64,000 nt of DNA from Chitinasiproducens palmae (GTDB lineage: Bacteria; Pseudomonadota; Gammaproteobacteria; Burkholderiales; Burkholderiaceae): assembly GCF_900095735.1 (NCBI RefSeq), contig NZ_FNLO01000011.1, positions 162,908-226,907 on the forward strand, in the 5' to 3' direction. Positions 10,040-18,311 of this stretch are shown here, piece by piece (within the stretch, counting starts at the first letter, position 1; each line of letters opens with the position of its first letter). The notes beneath the pieces were generated by a model, which made no database searches, was not told where the DNA came from, and saw only the letters and a list, made by a program, of their open reading frames with translations. The translations under genes and the position numbers were made by a program.

Positions 10040-10947
10040 CGATGCGCACGCTACGCGACCTCGATCTCAATCTGCTGCTGGTGCTGCACGCCTTGCTGCG
10101 CGAGCGACGCGTCGCGGCGGTGGCGCGCCAGCTGGAACTGTCGCAACCGGCGGTCAGCAATGCGTTGGCCCGCCTGCGGCGTTCGTTCGGCGACCCGCTG
10201 TTCGTACGTACGCCGGAGGGCATGCAGCCAACGCCGCTGGCCGAGCGGCTCGCCGAACCGGTGGCGGCGGCGCTCGGCCTGCTGCGCGACGCGTTCGACG
10301 AGCGCGACGGCTTCGACCCGGCGCACAGCGAGCGCCGCTTCACGATCGCGATGACCGATGTCGGCGAGGTGTACTTCATGCCGGTGCTCGCCGAGCGGTG
10401 CAGCGCGCTGGCACCGCGGGTGTCGGTGGCCACCGTGCGTGCCGGCGCAGTGGACCTGCCCGATGAACTGGCGGCGGGGCGCATCGACCTGGCGATCGGC
10501 GCGTTCGACGACATGCCGCAGAGTTGCATGCAACGGCGTCTGTTCGAGCAGGACCATCTGGCGATGTTTCGCGCCGGCCATCCGCTCGGCGACGGTCCGG
10601 TCACGCTCGATGCGTTTCGCGCGGCGCGTCATCTGATCGTCGCGAACCCGGCCAGTCCCTACGACGAGATCGCCGTGCTGCTGCGGCAGGCCGGTGTCAC
10701 CAGCGACTCGACTTTCGCGGTGCCGCACTTCGTGGCGGTGCCGTTCATTGTCAGCCAGAGCGACCTCGTCGTGACGGTGCCGCGCAAGCTCGCCGAGCGC
10801 GCGGCGCCGCCGTTCGGGCTGCGCACCGTCGAGGTGCCACTGGCGCTGCCGACCTTGCAGACACATGTGTTCTGGCATCGCCGTTACCACCGCGACGCGG
10901 GCAATCGCTGGTTGCGCGACCTGATCGGGCAGTTGTTCGCCGAGTAG
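10030..10947 (+). CDS. LysR family regulator adjacent to the homogentisate genes
   Basis: A 305-residue (or 301 from the ATG at 10042) LysR-type regulator. The N-terminal helix-turn-helix is [21 protein letters not shown] followed by [17 protein letters not shown], close to the NodD/NahR/LinR branch. The C-terminal periplasmic-binding-like domain covers about residues 90-300. It is divergent from hmgA with a 280-bp gap, so it probably controls homogentisate degradation, whereas many proteobacteria use an IclR-type HmgR. ATG 10030 lies inside a palindrome; ATG 10042 (MRTLRDLD) leaves that palindrome wholly upstream. The start is therefore uncertain by four codons. Upstream frame (from 9973) is not supported. 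Confidence 0.85.
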   Translation: MNVPMRTLRDLDLNLLLVLHALLRERRVAAVARQLELSQPAVSNALARLRRSFGDPLFVRTPEGMQPTPLAERLAEPVAAALGLLRDAFDERDGFDPAHSERRFTIAMTDVGEVYFMPVLAERCSALAPRVSVATVRAGAVDLPDELAAGRIDLAIGAFDDMPQSCMQRRLFEQDHLAMFRAGHPLGDGPVTLDAFRAARHLIVANPASPYDEIAVLLRQAGVTSDSTFAVPHFVAVPFIVSQSDLVVTVPRKLAERAAPPFGLRTVEVPLALPTLQTHVFWHRRYHRDAGNRWLRDLIGQLFAE

Positions 10948-11054
10948 AGGGTTCGGCCGCGGGTTGATCATGCACCGGCGGGACCTCGGCGCCGGCCCGT
11001 CCGGTGGCGACCTGACATTCAGCCGCACATTCAGCCGAACGCTCAGCCGAACGC

Positions 11055-12224
11055 TCAGCCAAGCGGCGCGGCCGCGGTGAGCGGGGCCGCGCTGAAGGCA
11101 TGGTGGGCGCGCCCCGAGCTGAGATAGGCGGCAATCGATTCCTGCGTGACTTCGCCGCAGTAGCCGCCGTCCGCGTCGAGCACCGGCAACCAGCTGAGAT
11201 TGCGTTCGTACATCCGCGACAACAGCACGCGGAGGTTGTCGGTAGCGGCGGCATGCGCGGCGATCTCGCGCAGGCGAGCGCCGCACCGTTGCACATCGGC
11301 GTCGGCAACCACCGTGTCGCGTCGCGCGACATAGCCGAGCGGTCGGCCGTCGGCATCGGTCACGACGAGATGCCGGCTGTCGCCGTCATCCATCATCGTG
11401 CGCGCGGTCGCAAGCGGCGTGTCGACGCCGGCACTCGGCATTGCGGCCGCGGCGTCCGCCGCGTTGACCAGCAGCAAACGCTTGAGGGTTCGGTCGTGTC
11501 CGACGAAATCGGCGACGAAGTCGTTGGCCGGCTGTGCGAGCAGTTCGTCCGGTTCCGCGAACTGCACCAGCCGGCCATTCTGGAAGACGGCAATGTAGTC
11601 GGCCAGCTTGATCGCCTCGTCAATGTCGTGACTGACCATCAGCACGGTCTTGCCGAGCGAGCGCTGCATCTGCAGGAATTCGTTCTGGATCGACTCGCGG
11701 TTGATCGGGTCCACCGCGCCGAACGGCTCGTCCATCAGCAGCACCGGCGGATCGGCGGCGAACGCGCGGATCACGCCGATGCGCTGCTGCTGGCCGCCCG
11801 ACAGCTCGCGCGGATAGCGGTGCAAATAGCGCTTCGGATCGAGCGCGACCATCTCCATCAGCTCGCTTGCCCGCGCATGGCAGCGTTGCTTGTCCCAGCC
11901 CAGCAGGCGCGGCACCACGGTGATGTTCTGTTCGATCGTCATGTTCGGGAACAGGCCGATCTGCTGAATCACGTAGCCGATGCGGCGGCGCAACTCGACC
12001 GGGTCGAGCGTCGTCGTGTCGACGCCGTCGAGCAACACGCGGCCCGAGGTCGGCGCGATCAAGCGATTGATCATCTTCAGCGTGGTCGTCTTGCCGCAAC
12101 CGGACGGGCCGAGAAAGACGCAGACCTTGCCGGCAGGCACGGTCAGGCTGACCGAGTCGACGGCGCGGCTCTGCGTCCCGTTCTTCTGGGTGAAGGTCTT
12201 GCTGAGTTTCTCGAGTTGGATCAT
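11055..12224 (-). CDS. Quaternary-amine type ABC transporter ATPase with CBS domains
   Basis: A 389-residue ATPase of the ProV/OpuA/OpuC group importing glycine betaine, choline or related osmolytes. Walker A GPSGCGKTT is at residues 39-47, with Q-loop, signature LSGGQQQR and Walker B VLLMDEPFG following. The C-terminal 110 residues form a CBS pair, used in OpuA to sense ionic strength or cyclic di-AMP. The long open frame extends through the upstream permease gene. ATG at 12224 overlaps that gene's stop (ATGA), showing translational coupling. It is the last gene of a four-gene operon. Confidence 0.9.
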   Translation of the reverse strand: MIQLEKLSKTFTQKNGTQSRAVDSVSLTVPAGKVCVFLGPSGCGKTTTLKMINRLIAPTSGRVLLDGVDTTTLDPVELRRRIGYVIQQIGLFPNMTIEQNITVVPRLLGWDKQRCHARASELMEMVALDPKRYLHRYPRELSGGQQQRIGVIRAFAADPPVLLMDEPFGAVDPINRESIQNEFLQMQRSLGKTVLMVSHDIDEAIKLADYIAVFQNGRLVQFAEPDELLAQPANDFVADFVGHDRTLKRLLLVNAADAAAAMPSAGVDTPLATARTMMDDGDSRHLVVTDADGRPLGYVARRDTVVADADVQRCGARLREIAAHAAATDNLRVLLSRMYERNLSWLPVLDADGGYCGEVTQESIAAYLSSGRAHHAFSAAPLTAAAPLG

Positions 12225-12874
12225 CAGGTTCGAATTCCGGTAGGCGTCAACAGGCGCTGCAGGCGGCCGAGCAGCCAGTCGGCGATCAGTGCCAGCAGGC
12301 ACACCATCAGCGAGCCGACCACCAACTGGCGGACGTCGCTCTGGCTGATGCCGCGCAGGATCAGCACGCCGAGGCCACCCGCGCCCACCACGGCCGCAAT
12401 CGCCATCACGCCGATGTTCATCACGACGGCGGTGCGCACGCCGGACAATATGACCGGCACCGCCAATGGCAGGTTGACCAGTCGCAGGCGCTGCCACGAC
12501 GTCATGCCGATGCCACGCGCGGCTTCCTGCACGGCGGGGTCGAGCGCCTGCAGTGCGATGCAGGTGTTGCGCAGGATCGGCAGTAGCGAATAGAGAAACA
12601 CCGCGGCGATCGCGGGCGCGTAGCCGATGCCCAGTCCGAAGCGCGACAGGATCGGCATCATCAGCCCGAACAGCGCGATCGACGGAATCGTCAGGCACAC
12701 GGTCGCCACCGTCAGCGCAATCTGCGTGAGCCATTTGTAGCGCACCACGACCACGCCGAGCGGCACGCCGACCAGCGTCGCACCGCCGACCGAGGCCAGC
12801 ACGAGCATCGCGTGCTGCAGGCTCAGGTGGACGATGCGGGCGGCGTTGCCTTGCAGATAAAGTAGGATTTCCAT
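12224..12874 (-). CDS. ABC transporter permease, OpuCB/YehW type
   Basis: A 216-residue integral membrane permease with about six hydrophobic segments. The BPD_transp_1 EAA-type loop is seen as EAARGIGMTSWQRLRLVNLPLA and the following VGAGGLGVLI. It pairs with the second permease at 14040-14762 to form the membrane channel of a betaine/choline-type importer. ATG at 12874 begins with a short amphipathic stretch before the first membrane helix. The stop overlaps the ATPase start by one base. The longer frame to 12913 is not needed. Confidence 0.88.
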   Translation of the reverse strand: MEILLYLQGNAARIVHLSLQHAMLVLASVGGATLVGVPLGVVVVRYKWLTQIALTVATVCLTIPSIALFGLMMPILSRFGLGIGYAPAIAAVFLYSLLPILRNTCIALQALDPAVQEAARGIGMTSWQRLRLVNLPLAVPVILSGVRTAVVMNIGVMAIAAVVGAGGLGVLILRGISQSDVRQLVVGSLMVCLLALIADWLLGRLQRLLTPTGIRT

Positions 12875-12928
12875 AGGGGATAGGGCGCGCCCGGCGCCTC
12901 GGCGCCAGGGCACGCTAGCCGTCGGGGC

Positions 12929-13870
12929 TTAGAGCAGGCCTTGCGCGCTGAGGAACGCGTGCGCTACCTTGTCGACCGGTTGATGCTCGATGTCGACCTT
13001 CGCATTCATGTCGCGCATCGCTTCGGTGGACAGCTTCGCCGCCAGTTGATTGAGTTGCGCGGCGAGTTGCGGATGAGCGGCCAGCACTTCGGCACGCACC
13101 ACCGGCGTCGCGTTATAGGCCGGGAAGAAGCCCTTGTCGTCGGTCAGCGTGACGAGATCGAAACCCTTGATGCGGCCATCCGACGCGTAGACCAGGCCCA
13201 GTTCGGCCTGGCCGTCGCGCACTGCGTTGTAGACCAGGCCCGGGTCCATCTGACGCACCTTGGCGCGCGACAGACGGAAACCGTAGGTCTTCTGCATGCC
13301 GCGCAGGCCGTCCGGGCGCCCGGCGAATTCCATGTCGACGGCCAGCGTATAGTCCTTCACCTTTGCATCGGAGCCCAGCTTGGCAGCGAGTTGCGAGAGC
13401 GTATGCACGTCATCCGCCTTGGCCCGGTCCGCCTTCATCGCGATCGCATAGGTGTTGTTGAGCGGCGAAGCGTCGAGCCAGGTCAGGCCACGCGGGGCGT
13501 CGAGCGCCTTGACCTTCTCGTATGCCTGCTTCGGCTCCATCTTCTGCTTGATGCGGTTGTAGACGATCAAGGCGGTGCCGGTGTAATCCCAGACCACGTC
13601 GAGCTGTTTGCCTTCGAGGGCCTGCCGCATGACGACCGTGCCGAGTCCGTTCTTGAGGTCGACCTCATAGCCTTTCGCGCGGAGATATTGCGCGGTCATG
13701 TTCGACAACAGCAACTGTTCGGTGAAGTTCTTGCCACCGACCTTCAGCGGTTCGGCTTGCGCGGTGGCGCACAACGTCAGCGCGGCGAAGGCGCCGGCAC
13801 AGTATCGTGCGGCCGTGCGCAGCGTGGCGCGAACGCGGGACCGGTGTAGGAATGCGATTGCTTGGTTCAA
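12929..13870 (-). CDS. Betaine/choline-type substrate-binding protein (OpuAC/YehZ-like)
   Basis: A 313-residue exported binding protein. The signal peptide is at about residues 1-39 (hydrophobic core AGAFAALTLCATAQA). The mature part begins EPLKVGGKNFTEQLLLSNM, the usual start of OpuCC/YehZ/OsmF proteins. The lipobox normal in Gram-positive relatives is absent, so it should be a free periplasmic protein. An aromatic cage for a quaternary ammonium ligand would be formed by conserved Trp/Tyr residues such as VVWDYTGTALIVYN. It sits between the two permease genes of the operon. Confidence 0.9.
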   Translation of the reverse strand: MNQAIAFLHRSRVRATLRTAARYCAGAFAALTLCATAQAEPLKVGGKNFTEQLLLSNMTAQYLRAKGYEVDLKNGLGTVVMRQALEGKQLDVVWDYTGTALIVYNRIKQKMEPKQAYEKVKALDAPRGLTWLDASPLNNTYAIAMKADRAKADDVHTLSQLAAKLGSDAKVKDYTLAVDMEFAGRPDGLRGMQKTYGFRLSRAKVRQMDPGLVYNAVRDGQAELGLVYASDGRIKGFDLVTLTDDKGFFPAYNATPVVRAEVLAAHPQLAAQLNQLAAKLSTEAMRDMNAKVDIEHQPVDKVAHAFLSAQGLL

Positions 13871-13949
13871 CTGAATCTCCTTGATTGCGATTGAGGGGAG
13901 GCGTGCAGCGGCCGGACTATCGGGCAGCGAGCGTCATGAACGCCTTTGA

Positions 13950-14009
13950 ATGCAGGAACGCGTAGGAATGCAGGAACGCGTAGGAAGGCAGGAACGCGTA
14001 CGAAGGCAG
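13950..14009. repeat. 18-bp tandem repeat, about 3.3 copies
   Basis: Units start at 13950, 13968 and 13986 (ATGCAGGAACGCGTAGGA with two to three changes in the third copy), plus a 6-bp partial. The array lies in the 169-bp gap between the upstream permease and the binding-protein gene, so it is in the transcribed leader of the latter. Confidence 0.85.
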
Positions 14010-14039
14010 CGCCCGCGGCTTCGAGCACCGGCCGTCGGC

Positions 14040-14762
14040 TCAGCGGGCCAGTCCGCGCCGAGCGAGCCAGACAGAGGTCGACCAGGCGATCAACGCGTCC
14101 AGCGCGATCGCGAGCAGCGCCGTGCAGGATGCGCCGATCAGCAACTGATCGAAATCGTTCAGGTAGATGCCCGGGAAGATCAGCGAGCCGAAGCTGTCGG
14201 CGCCGATCAGGAAAGCGAGGGGCGCCGTGCCGACATTGATCGTCAGGGCGGTGCGCACGCCGGCCATCAGGACCGGCAGTGCATTCGGCAGTTCGACGCC
14301 GAACAGCGCTTGGCGCGGCGTCATGCCCATCGCGCGCGAGGCTTCCAGCAAGGCCGGATTGAGCGCGCGCAGACCGGCGTAGGTGTTGCGCACGATCGGC
14401 AGCAGCGAGGCGAGCCACAGCGCCAGGATGGCGGGGCGTTCGCCAATGCCGAGGAAAGCCATCGCCAGGGCGAGCACCGCCAGCGAGGGCAGGGTATTGC
14501 CGAGGTTGAAGACCTGCATCAACCGTTCCGCCGAGCCGCGCATCGCGGGCCGGCTCAACAGGATCCCCGATGGAATGCCGACCAGCAACGCCAGTCCCAT
14601 CGATTTGAGCACCAACAGCATGTGTGCCTGCGCGTAGTACGCGAGGTCGTCCTGATAATCGGCGAACGCGTCGGCGCCGACCAGCTCATAGAGGCCTGCT
14701 GCTGCCAGCGCGAAAAGCAACGCGCCGACGAGCAGGGTGAGTAGTGCTCGTGTCAAGTTCAT
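14040..14762 (-). CDS. ABC transporter permease, OpuCD/YehY type
   Basis: A 240-residue permease with about six membrane segments; the coupling loop is EASRAMGMTPRQALFGVELPNA. It is the first gene of the importer operon (permease, binding protein, permease, ATPase). ATG at 14762 starts directly before the first membrane helix (LTRALLTLLVGALLFALAAAG). The frame stays open to an ATG at 14837 that would add 25 charged residues, MPDERSS and onward. The ribosome-binding site of the shorter form (GAGAGGAG) is very close to its ATG, so the longer form is not excluded. Confidence 0.85.
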   Translation of the reverse strand: MNLTRALLTLLVGALLFALAAAGLYELVGADAFADYQDDLAYYAQAHMLLVLKSMGLALLVGIPSGILLSRPAMRGSAERLMQVFNLGNTLPSLAVLALAMAFLGIGERPAILALWLASLLPIVRNTYAGLRALNPALLEASRAMGMTPRQALFGVELPNALPVLMAGVRTALTINVGTAPLAFLIGADSFGSLIFPGIYLNDFDQLLIGASCTALLAIALDALIAWSTSVWLARRGLAR

Positions 14763-15999
14763 GCTCCTCTCGGATAGACGAACGTCGACAGTCCTCGCCC
14801 GGAGCGGCGCGAGAGCCGACGATCGCTCGTCAGGCATGACAACCTAAGCTGCCTTGCAATTGGTCTTCGCTCGCCCCGCTCTGCCGTGATGGAGGGATGA
14901 CGAGCCTACGGCCGGATGAACCAGCCAGAGAGACGCGGCGATTGCCACGCGTTCTCGATGCGTTCCGATGGAGAAACGCGAAGGGTCTGCAAACGTTGCG
15001 TAAGAGTCCGAATCTGCGCGGTGCAACGTTGAGCCCACGCGCTTCGGCCGAGTCATGAATTCATCGCTGAACCCGTGTTTTCTCAGATGAGATGTCTCAA
15101 ATGAGATGTCTCGCATCAGACACTGGCACGAGATACACAGTCCACGAAGGCTTCAGACGTCGTGTTTCGCGAGCAGCAAGGCCCGCTAAAGCAGGACATT
15201 TTACGCAGCTTGTTGCGAAAAGTCCAGCCCTGTTGCGGCATGTAACGTGTATTGTGCGAGGAACCCTTGTTTTGCAGGGGTTTTGCGTGGTGATCCCGCA
15301 AGATGCTTCGGATCGCGAAGCAATGCGCGCGGTCGCTGCTACCGTCATGATCCGATGGCCGTAGCGCCTAGTATTGCCGTGCCGTCGGCCTCGCCAGGTG
15401 ATGAAGCAAGCGACGGCGGCCGACTCGCGGCCCGAGGGAACTCACTCGCGGGTGCCGAGATGGCGCGTGGCAACGGCGATGAGGCGTCGATGAGGCGGCG
15501 ATGCCGCTGCCTAGTGCCGGTGGCGTCGGGGGAATGATTACGGCATGAAACGTGGCCATCGCGTTGACACGGCTTCGTGCGTGGTCGTCCGTCGCCCCTT
15601 GTCCGATGCCGAGCGAATGCTCCAGCGTCGTGCTGCCGCCAGCCGGGCAGGCGGGCGCTGTCCATGGCCGCTGTCCGTGCCCCTTTGTCGAGGCGCGCCG
15701 CCTGGTCTGACCGGCTGACGGAGTGAAGGGGTGACCGGCTGACGGGTCGGCGGGCGTCCGGCAGGGTCGCAATGCTTCTTCTATAATCGCCAGGCACCGG
15801 CGAGCGCCGGGCAGCGGACCGCCGCCGCTTTCGTTGGCCGCTTCCGTCGGTCCTTGCCGCACGCATCCGTCGCGTTGGCATGGCCGTGCACGGCAGACGC
15901 TCCGCCGTTCTTGAATGCTTATTCCGCAGGCATGCGATCGCGTCGCTGCGAATCGACCGATACGTGCCTGTTGCCCTTGATTGCCGAGACCAGGACACC
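14763..15999. other. About 1.2 kb without a convincing gene
   Basis: No frame here resembles a known protein; the longest minus-strand frames (15345-16019) are compositionally Arg/Pro/Ser-rich. AT content is higher than average at 14850-15350, as expected for a regulatory region upstream of the importer operon. A 14-nt direct repeat is at 15085-15112. A weak AACCC...GGGTT hairpin is near 15261-15282. The part 15360-15990 leads into the nitroreductase gene. A small RNA cannot be excluded. Confidence 0.45.
15085..15112. repeat. Two direct copies of ATGAGATGTCTC, period 14
   Basis: ATGAGATGTCTC occurs at 15087-15098 and again at 15101-15112. The TCTCA at 15081-15085 and TGAGA at 15088-15092 also form a short inverted repeat. 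It lies about 325 bp upstream of the importer operon start. A paired operator is possible. Confidence 0.6.
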
Positions 16000-16596
16000 A
16001 TGCACAATCCCGCACTCACCGAGACCGCGATTCACGATCTTCTCTCCGGCCGTTGGAGCGCTCGCGCGCTGGCCGACAAGCCGGTCACGCCCGAACAGAT
16101 TCATGCGTTGCTTGAAGCGGCGCGCTGGGCCCCGTCTGCATACAACGTGCAGCCCTGGCGTTTCGTCGTGTGGGACAAGCAGAGCGATGCGGCGAGTTAC
16201 GAACGGGCGTTCAGTGCGCTCGTGCCGTTCAACCAAGGTTGGGTCAAGCCGGCGTCGTTGCTGGTGGGTGTGTTCGCGAACAAGTTGAACGGCAAGGGCG
16301 AGCCGAACCGGACCGCCGCCTACGATGCGGGTGCGGCCGCCTTCGCATTGACGTTGCAAGCCCACGCGCTGGGCCTGGTCGCCCACCAGATGACCGGCTA
16401 CGACCAGCAGAAGCTGCGCAGCGAATTCGCGATTCCCGACGATGTCGAAGCGCTCGCGCTGATTGCGATCGCGCCGTATGGCGACCCGACCAAGCTCGAC
16501 GATGCGCTGCGCGAGCGCGAAACCGGCCCGCGCAGCCGCCTGCCGCTATCGCAGATTGCGTTCGCCGGCGAGTGGGGCAAGGGCTTCGGCGAATGA
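16000..16596 (+). CDS. Nitroreductase family protein
   Basis: A 198-residue FMN-dependent nitroreductase-fold protein. The N-terminal motif RWSARALADKPVTPEQI is followed by EAARWAPSAYNVQPWRF, the canonical FMN-binding start of the family (the Ser-x-x-Asn-x-Gln-Pro-Trp-Arg element). The C-terminal IAIAPYGDP segment also fits. The family reduces nitro compounds or quinones with NAD(P)H; the physiological substrate is unknown. ATG at 16000 with AGGA upstream is chosen; the open frame starting at 15880 adds an Arg/Cys-rich leader. Monocistronic as far as can be seen. Confidence 0.88.
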   Translation: MHNPALTETAIHDLLSGRWSARALADKPVTPEQIHALLEAARWAPSAYNVQPWRFVVWDKQSDAASYERAFSALVPFNQGWVKPASLLVGVFANKLNGKGEPNRTAAYDAGAAAFALTLQAHALGLVAHQMTGYDQQKLRSEFAIPDDVEALALIAIAPYGDPTKLDDALRERETGPRSRLPLSQIAFAGEWGKGFGE

Positions 16597-16692
16597 CGTT
16601 GCCTTGGCGGGCGTCGGCGCCCGTCTCGAGCCGCCGGCGACGCACCGCCGCCGGCCGAGGCGCGCGCGGCTGAGCGCGCGGCGCGCTGCGGT

Positions 16693-18171
16693 TCAGGGCC
16701 GCTCCGCGGAGTCGTCGACGGCGGACAGCGGCCGCGCCACCGATTCCAGCGCTTGCCGTTCCGCCGCGACACCCCAGCGCGCCTGCACCGCGGCCGCCAC
16801 CAGCATCAACGCCGAGCCGAGCAGATAGCCGGCGTACACATAACCGCGCGACGCACTGTCGATCAGCCAGCCGAACAGCGCGGGGCCGGCGACACCGCCG
16901 AGTCCGGTCCCCAGCGCGTAGAACACGGCAATCGCCAGTGCGCGCATTTCCAGCGGAAAGGTCTCGCTCACCGTCAGATAGGCGGAGCTGGCGGCAGCCG
17001 ACGCGAAGAAGAAGATCACCATCCAGGCGATCGTCTGGGTGCGCGCGTCGAGCACGCCGATGTAAAAGAGATAGCCGCTGGCGGTCAGCAGGATGCCGGA
17101 GAGCGCATAGGTCGACGCGATCATCACACGGCGGCCGATCTGATCGAACAGCCGGCCGAGCAGCACCGGGCCGAGGAAATTGCCGATGGCGAACGGCAGC
17201 AGATACCAGCCGACACGGTCGGCCGCCACGCCGTAGAAGCGCGTCAGGACCAGCGCGTAAGTGAAGAAGATCGCGTTGTAGAAGAAGGCCTGGCCGATCA
17301 TCAGCGCGAGGCCGACCAGCGCGCGCTGACGATGGCGGCGGAACAGCGCGTCGAACACCAGCGGTAACGGCGTGTGGGCGCGGGCGTGCAGGCGCAGGGT
17401 GCCCGGCGGCACTGGCGGCAACGGCGCGCCATGGGCAGCGCGGGCCTCGATTTCGGCGACCACGCGCTCGGCCTCGTCGACGCGGCCGTGCAGCAGCAGC
17501 CAGCGCGGACTTTCCGGCAGATGGCGGCGCAACAGGAGCACCAGCAGGCCGAGCGCCGCGCCGATCAGGAAGCACAGCCGCCAGCCCCAGTCGGGGTCGA
17601 TCGTCGCCGGATCGAGCAGCACCACCGAGCCCGCCGCGCCGAGGCCGGCGCCGAGCCAGAAGCTGCCGTTGATCGTCAGGTCGGTCCAGCCCCGGTAGCG
17701 GGCCGGCGTCAATTCCTGCACCGCGGAGTTCACGGCGGTGTACTCGCCGCCGATGCCTGCCCCGGTCAGGAAGCGGAACAGTGCGAAGCTGGCCAGGTTC
17801 CACGAGACCGCGGTGAGCGCGGTGGCGCCGACGTAGAGAAAGAGCGTGATGAAGAACAGTTTGCGGCGGCCGAGCCGGTCGGTCAGCCAGCCGAAGCCTA
17901 GTGCGCCAAGGACCGCCCCGATCAGATAGGCGCTGCTGGCGAGCCCGATTTCCGCGCTGCTGAAGTGCAGCGTGCCATCATGCTGCAGCGCGCCGGCCAC
18001 CGCGCCGGCCAGCGTGACTTCCAGCCCGTCGAGCAGCCACGTGACGCCCAGACCGAACGCGAACAGCGTATGGAAACGGCTCCAGGGCAGGCGGTCCAGC
18101 CGCGCTGGCAGATTGGTCTCGATGATTGCCTGGCCGGCAGCGATGGTCGGGTTCGGGGCACTTGCGCTCAT
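16693..18171 (-). CDS. MFS transporter, sugar/metabolite:H+ symporter type
   Basis: A 492-residue major facilitator with 12 predicted membrane helices in two halves. Family signatures are visible: GWLTDRLGRRKLF after helix 2, RFLTGAGIGGEYTAVNS in helix 4-5, PESPRWLLLHGR after helix 6, and LFDQIGRRVMI in the second half. The large loop between the halves (about residues 215-260) contains alternating charged residues. This pattern is the sugar porter/aromatic acid type group (Sugar_tr). The substrate cannot be read. ATG at 18171 has AGGAGA upstream. It is divergent from the Hsp70-like gene at 18312. Confidence 0.87.
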   Translation of the reverse strand: MSASAPNPTIAAGQAIIETNLPARLDRLPWSRFHTLFAFGLGVTWLLDGLEVTLAGAVAGALQHDGTLHFSSAEIGLASSAYLIGAVLGALGFGWLTDRLGRRKLFFITLFLYVGATALTAVSWNLASFALFRFLTGAGIGGEYTAVNSAVQELTPARYRGWTDLTINGSFWLGAGLGAAGSVVLLDPATIDPDWGWRLCFLIGAALGLLVLLLRRHLPESPRWLLLHGRVDEAERVVAEIEARAAHGAPLPPVPPGTLRLHARAHTPLPLVFDALFRRHRQRALVGLALMIGQAFFYNAIFFTYALVLTRFYGVAADRVGWYLLPFAIGNFLGPVLLGRLFDQIGRRVMIASTYALSGILLTASGYLFYIGVLDARTQTIAWMVIFFFASAAASSAYLTVSETFPLEMRALAIAVFYALGTGLGGVAGPALFGWLIDSASRGYVYAGYLLGSALMLVAAAVQARWGVAAERQALESVARPLSAVDDSAERP

Positions 18172-18311
18172 GTGTCTCCTCGCCGCACGGTGCGGCATGG
18201 TGTCGTTTCTTATAGGGGCACCGTCCGTCCCGGTGCTCGGCGGCGGACGATGCGACTTGCGATTGCCGGGCCGGCGTGTTAAAAAGCGCGCCCGTTTCCA
18301 TCAATGTTGCC

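Noticed and set aside
15345..16019. 224-residue minus-strand open frame upstream of the nitroreductase
   Set aside because: Composition is Arg/Ser/Pro-rich with no motif, it overlaps the start of a real gene, and no ribosome-binding site is evident.
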